Both the position numbers and the translations under genes were made by a program. From NCBI GenBank assembly GCA_963709075.1, contig CAVPUY010000009.1, positions 62,001-126,000 of the forward strand: a stretch of 64,000 bases of DNA, read 5' to 3'. The notes under the pieces were generated by a model, which worked only from the letters and a program-made list of their open reading frames with translations, did no database searches and was not told the origin of the DNA. The stretch is from Palsa-506 sp963709075 (GTDB taxonomy: Bacteria; Actinomycetota; Actinomycetes; Streptosporangiales; Streptosporangiaceae). Positions 61,045 to 64,000 of the stretch are shown piece after piece. Numbering within the stretch: position 1 is the first letter of the stretch; the number at the start of each line of letters is the position of its first letter.

Positions 61045-61794
61045 ATGACCTCCGAACCGCACCGGCGGGCGATCGGCTCACTGCGGGCCGTGGCGCTGGA
61101 CGCCCCGGACATCGACCTCCTGGCCACGTTCTACGAGCAGCTGGCCGGCTGGCGACGCGTCCCCGACGACGACGAAGACGCCGATTGGATCACGCTCGAC
61201 TCCGCTGACGGCTGGCGGATCGGCCTGCAACTGGCCGCCGGCCACGTGCCGCCCCAGTGGCCGGACGCCGGCCGTCCGCAGCAGGCCCATCTCGACTTCC
61301 GGGTACCGGACATCGACGCGGCGGCCGAACGCGCCCGGCAGCTCGGCGCCACCCTGCTGCGCAGCAACGAGCGGTGGCACACGCTGGCCGACCCGGCCGG
61401 CCACCCGTTCGACCTGTGCCTCAACACCGGCGATCTCCGGACCACCCTGATGGGCGTCATGCTCGACTGCCCCGATGCGAAGGCGCTGAGCCACTTCTAC
61501 GCGGAGCTGCTCGGCAAGCCGGTGACATACGAGGCGGACCGGGTCGCCATGATCGGCGAAGACGGCGCGCAGCCGATGATGTTCCAGCAGGTGGAGCACT
61601 ACACCGCGCCGCGCTGGCCGGATCCGGCGTATCCGCAGCAGATCCACATCGACGTGACGGTCCAGGACGTGGACGCTGCGGAGCGGGCCGCCCTCGACAT
61701 CGGTGCCACCCGGCTGGACGGCGCCGGCCCCAACTGGCGCGTCTACGCCGATCCGGCCGGCAAGCCATTCTGTCTGGTGTGGACGCTCTGCTAA
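61045..61794 (+). CDS. Two-domain VOC family protein
   Basis: A 249-residue protein made of two VOC (glyoxalase/bleomycin-resistance-like) domains. The first runs from VALDAPDIDLLATFYEQLAG to RWHTLADPAGHPFDLCLN; the second from VMLDCPDAKALSHFYAELLG through PRWPDPAYPQQIHIDVTVQD to WRVYADPAGKPFCLVW. Both halves keep the FY-G and DPAGxPF motifs. Members bind metals or drugs, or are enzymes of unknown substrate. ATG 61045 is preferred because the first domain starts after ~20 residues. The second domain is closely similar to the VOC pseudogene at 25021-25308. Confidence 0.85.
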   Translation: MTSEPHRRAIGSLRAVALDAPDIDLLATFYEQLAGWRRVPDDDEDADWITLDSADGWRIGLQLAAGHVPPQWPDAGRPQQAHLDFRVPDIDAAAERARQLGATLLRSNERWHTLADPAGHPFDLCLNTGDLRTTLMGVMLDCPDAKALSHFYAELLGKPVTYEADRVAMIGEDGAQPMMFQQVEHYTAPRWPDPAYPQQIHIDVTVQDVDAAERAALDIGATRLDGAGPNWRVYADPAGKPFCLVWTLC

Positions 61795-61887
61795 GGAATC
61801 CTCGGCGGCGGCCGCACCGCTAGCTCGATCGCTGCGCCCTGCGCTTCGTCCGCGCTGGCGGGCGCCGGGGTTGGCTACGCTGGATGT

Positions 61888-61951
61888 CAGCGTGAGTGCG
61901 ATGAAAGTCTCACTATTGCTGCTAGGTAAAATCTATGCGACTCTCACGCTG
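61888..61951 (+). promoter_or_regulatory. Inverted-repeat operator/promoter of the XRE gene
   Basis: Perfect 9-base arms CAGCGTGAG (61888-61896) and CTCACGCTG (61943-61951) flank a -10-like TAAAAT (61927-61932). A third half-site CTCAC lies at 61909-61913, in inverted orientation to GTGAG at 61892-61896. This is the expected layout for autoregulation by the XRE protein encoded 38 bases downstream. Confidence 0.5.
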
Positions 61952-61989
61952 GTCCCGCTCGTGGCGGCACCGAGGAGGAGGGACGCCGG

Positions 61990-62895
61990 ATGACCGTGCC
62001 AGGAAGCCCCACGGTGCGGCGCCGCCGGCTTGCCGCGGAGCTGCGCGAGATCAGGGAAAGCAAGGGCAAGAGCGGAGATGTCGTCGCCGCGGCGCTGAAA
62101 TGGTCGCCTTCCAAGATCAGCAGATACGAGCTGGCCAGGACCGGCCTGAAGCCACGGGAAGTCGAGCGGCTGCTCGACTACTACGAGATCACCGGATCCC
62201 GTCGCGCGCTCCTCCTCTCGCTCGCCGAGGATGCGGTCAGGAAGGGCTGGTGGGAAGAATTCTCTGACGTCCTGTCCGCCGACTATCAGCAGTTCATCGG
62301 CCTCGAGCATGAGGCAAGCTCGATAGCTATCTGGCACGTTGAGGTTGTCGCTGGTCTTTTACAGACAGAGGCTTACGCCAGGCACATCATCAGCGGCTAT
62401 GACCTGGTCGAGCCGATCGCGCCAAGCGTGGTCGAGCGGCTGGTCAGGGTCCGGATGCGACGTCAGCAGGCGCTGACTCGCGAACCAGGGCTGCAGCTTT
62501 CCGTCGTGCTTGATGAGTCGATCCTGAAGCGCCGGATCGGCAGTGACCTGGTGATGCATGAGCAGCTTCAGCGGCTAGTGCATGAGGCTGACCGGCCAAA
62601 TGTGGTATTGCGGATCCTGCCCCTTGGTGCCCAGCATGCGATCTTTGTTGAGTCGTTTGTTATATTCCGCTTCGGCCCAGATGATGCTGCTATGTATCGA
62701 GATGTGGTTAGCGCTGAGCATTTGAAGAACGCCTTCTCGGTGGAAGGAGAGCGGGAAACCTACCTGCATCGGCGTGCGTTCCAGCTTCTCGTCGGCGCCT
62801 CCCTGGACCCGGCGGCGTCCAGGGCGCTCATACTCCAGACGGCCGAATCGCATTGGTCGGGTGCCAGCGGGACCGCTGATACGCGACCGGCGTAG
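61990..62895 (+). CDS. XRE family regulator with DUF5753 domain
   Basis: A 301-residue regulator. The N-terminal HTH_XRE (RRRRLAAELREIRESKGKSG, then SPSKISRYELARTGLKPREV) is followed by a DUF5753 domain from roughly residue 80: FIGLEHEASSIAIWHVEVVA, GLLQTEAYARHIISG, VRMRRQQALTREPGLQLSVV and VLRILPLGAQHAIFVESFVI. This family includes regulators such as WhiJ and its homologues in Streptomyces, which act with DUF397 proteins to control development or antibiotic production. ATG 61990 has GAGGAGGG 8-10 bases upstream. The DUF397 gene follows 397 bases downstream on the same strand. Confidence 0.9.
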   Translation: MTVPGSPTVRRRRLAAELREIRESKGKSGDVVAAALKWSPSKISRYELARTGLKPREVERLLDYYEITGSRRALLLSLAEDAVRKGWWEEFSDVLSADYQQFIGLEHEASSIAIWHVEVVAGLLQTEAYARHIISGYDLVEPIAPSVVERLVRVRMRRQQALTREPGLQLSVVLDESILKRRIGSDLVMHEQLQRLVHEADRPNVVLRILPLGAQHAIFVESFVIFRFGPDDAAMYRDVVSAEHLKNAFSVEGERETYLHRRAFQLLVGASLDPAASRALILQTAESHWSGASGTADTRPA

Positions 62896-62938
62896 CTCAT
62901 TCGGCCGGGCCCGGGTTCCTTGTGCTGGCGCCTGACAG

Positions 62939-63050
62939 GCTGCCCGCTGATCCCGGTTGGCCGGCCGGCCAGCGCCCGTCCTCCCGGTCATGACATGCTG
63001 CCCGCTGATCCCGGTTGGCCCGGCCAGCGCCCGTCCTCCGGTCATCCCCG
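62939..63050 (+). repeat. 58-bp tandem repeat, two copies
   Basis: Both copies begin GCTGCCCGCTGATCCCGG (62939 and 62997) and run through GCCAGCGCCCGTCCTCC to GGTCAT. The second copy carries small deletions. Confidence 0.8.
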
Positions 63051-63107
63051 GCGTGCCCGGATGAACGCCACGCGGCGGGCCCGATTTCCTGGCCAGTCCC
63101 CTCTTGG

Positions 63108-63151
63108 CCACAAAGTCCCCTCTCAGCCACAAAGCCCCCTTAGGCACAAAG
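63108..63151 (+). promoter_or_regulatory. Three CCACAAAG-type iterons before DUF397
   Basis: CCACAAAG at 63108 and 63127 and GCACAAAG at 63144 recur at 19- and 17-base spacing, about two helix turns apart, just upstream of a -10-like TAGTAT. This is the layout of a cooperative regulator-binding site, possibly for the XRE/DUF5753 protein. Confidence 0.45.
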
Positions 63152-63292
63152 AATTCCTGTAGTATCAGCGACCCCAGATGTCAAAAAGGTCAGCAGTCGC
63201 CACAGCGGGCGAGTACGCTGAGCAGTTAACAGGACACTCTGGGTAGTAGGAGTTCCAGGCTACGGCCACCCGACATTCAGCGAGGTAAAGAC

Positions 63293-63526
63293 GTGAAAAG
63301 ACTTGTACCCGAAGGCCGCCCGAGTTCAGATTTGCACTGGGTTAAGAGTTCCCTGAGCTTCTCCAACGGCAACTGTGTCGAGGTGGCGAGCCTGCCTGAT
63401 GGTGAGATCGGTGTTCGCGACAGCAAGGATTCCGAGGGCCCGGTTCTCAGATTTACCTCAGGTGAATGGCGGGCATTTCTCGGCGGAGCGCGAAACGGAG
63501 AGTTCGACAGCTTCAGCAAAATCTGA
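63293..63526 (+). CDS. DUF397 family small protein
   Basis: A 77-residue DUF397 protein: DLHWVKSSLSFSNGNCVEVA, EIGVRDSKDSEGPVLRFTSG and EWRAFLGGARNGEFD are the complete family signature. DUF397 proteins act as small partners of XRE/DUF5753 regulators in antitoxin-like pairs that influence sporulation and antibiotic production in Streptomyces. GTG 63293 has GAGGTAAAG a few bases upstream. A strong hairpin terminator follows at 63587. It sits in the classic order XRE/DUF5753 then DUF397. Confidence 0.95.
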   Translation: MKRLVPEGRPSSDLHWVKSSLSFSNGNCVEVASLPDGEIGVRDSKDSEGPVLRFTSGEWRAFLGGARNGEFDSFSKI

Positions 63527-63586
63527 CCGCCACGGGCAGGGCGCCGCCGCGCCTTGCTTAGGCTAGCCATCGGGCAGAGTTCAAGC

Positions 63587-63618
63587 GAAGGCCCCTCGCC
63601 GCGCGCCGAGGGGCCTTC
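63587..63618 (+). terminator. Strong 12-bp hairpin after the DUF397 gene
   Basis: GAAGGCCCCTCG (63587-63598) and CGAGGGGCCTTC (63607-63618) are perfect inverted repeats with an 8-base loop, 61 bases after the DUF397 stop. No U-tract follows, as usual for terminators of high-G+C actinobacteria. Confidence 0.75.
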
Positions 63619-63843
63619 GCGCTGCTACCGGCCGGCTCGCTGCCGCGCCTGCCGCGCTCTGCCGCCAGCCTGCGCAAGGACTGGCCTGCCGTAGCCGCAC
63701 GCCCTCCGGTGGAGTCCGGCACCGTCGGGAGCCACGTCAAGCCGCATCAAGATGATCAAGAGACAGCCACCCGGGCCGCGCCTGACCCGGCCTGCTGCGC
63801 GAGCGCGCGCCCGCTCGGCGGCCGATGCCCGCCCGCGTGGTCG

Positions 63844-63941
63844 CGGCTTCATAGATCCGTCACCTGACCGATGTCTCCGGATGAAACTTGCGGCAGCATT
63901 TGTCGTGCAATTGCCGGCACGATCCAGCGTCAGCAGCTTGA
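63844..63941 (+). promoter_or_regulatory. Conserved 98-bp upstream element, copy B
   Basis: Second copy of the element at 56728-56825. The stem arms TCGTGC (63903-63908) and GCACGA (63917-63922) are unchanged while the loop differs. It precedes a gene that starts at 63968. Confidence 0.6.
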
Positions 63942-63967
63942 CCGGGTCTCCTGGGCCGGAGGTCAGG

Positions 63968-64000
63968 GTGCCAAGGATCAGTCAGCTAGCGGTAGCAGCG
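63968..64000 (+). CDS. Start of a gene cut by the window edge (MerR-like start)
   Basis: GTG 63968 with GGAGG 5 bases upstream encodes VPRISQLAVAA before the window ends. RISxLAxxA is the typical opening of MerR-family HTH regulators, but 11 residues cannot prove it. The gene carries the conserved 98-bp element directly upstream. Confidence 0.4.
   Translation, partial: MPRISQLAVAA

Larger units (their letters stand above)
62896..63292. other. Intergenic region with tandem and iteron-like repeats
   Basis: Lies between the XRE and DUF397 genes. Holds the 58-base tandem repeat, the CCACAAAG iterons, and probably the DUF397 promoter (TAGTAT at 63160-63165 as a -10 candidate). No gene. Confidence 0.5.

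Noticed and set aside
1..64000. tRNA, rRNA or prophage att sites
   Set aside because: No cloverleaf, no conserved rRNA stretch and no tRNA-derived direct repeats were recognised by reading; a tRNAscan-type search was not possible.

Overview
The window is chromosomal DNA from a high-G+C actinomycete. GTG starts are frequent, G+C-rich third codon positions mark the real frames, and several families typical of filamentous actinomycetes are present: a BTAD/AfsR-type regulator, DrrAB-type exporter, LAL-type LuxR regulator, RsbW-like ATP-binding protein, and an XRE/DUF5753 plus DUF397 pair. A Streptosporangiales or Streptomycetales-like soil organism fits best; genus is not decidable from the sequence alone. 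No rRNA, tRNA, CRISPR array or intact insertion sequence was seen.

Layout. 0-8 kb: gene remains (ABC ATPase, alpha/beta hydrolase), a FUSC membrane protein, a Gfo/Idh/MocA oxidoreductase, a single-chain PheRS-like protein with the domain order of mitochondrial PheRS, DinB, and a PadR/membrane-protein operon with a near-leaderless promoter. 8-15.2 kb: an AfsR-like regulator broken by three frameshifts and a DrrAB exporter, bracketed by two direct copies of a decayed VOC gene. 15.5-16.6 kb: two small hypothetical genes in visibly lower-G+C DNA. 17-25 kb: single genes (GT-C-like membrane protein, toroid-cyclase-like protein, MOSC protein, nitronate monooxygenase, redoxin, methyltransferase, P-loop kinase) and two more VOC pseudogenes. 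25.8-32.2 kb: a CbbX-type AAA+ protein without Rubisco genes, then a GH65 phosphorylase with beta-phosphoglucomutase, and an aldo/keto reductase. 32.2-38.6 kb: repeats, a GH25 lysozyme with a frameshift, a histidine kinase lacking its histidine and ATPase domain, and small membrane proteins. 38.6-43.1 kb: an adaptor/ATPase/FtsX permease/lipoprotein operon full of short tandem duplications. 43.3-47.7 kb: a GT5 glycogen synthase with two GH57 enzymes. 47.8-57 kb: secreted peptidases, a SulP transporter, DUF families and an RsbW-like protein. 57.4-64 kb: a LAL regulator divergent from a tiny secreted peptide gene, a two-domain VOC protein, and an XRE/DUF5753-DUF397 locus.

Functional themes. Alpha-glucan metabolism appears twice: GH65 plus beta-PGM would convert an alpha-glucoside and phosphate to glucose-6-phosphate, and GT5 plus two GH57 enzymes would build or remodel a glucan. 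Regulation is dominated by actinomycete-specific systems. A ~98-bp element with a conserved stem-loop lies before the RsbW-like gene (56.7 kb) and again before a gene that begins at the window end (63.8 kb). Gene decay is frequent: many VOC, ABC and hydrolase remnants, plus frameshifts that may be real or assembly errors.
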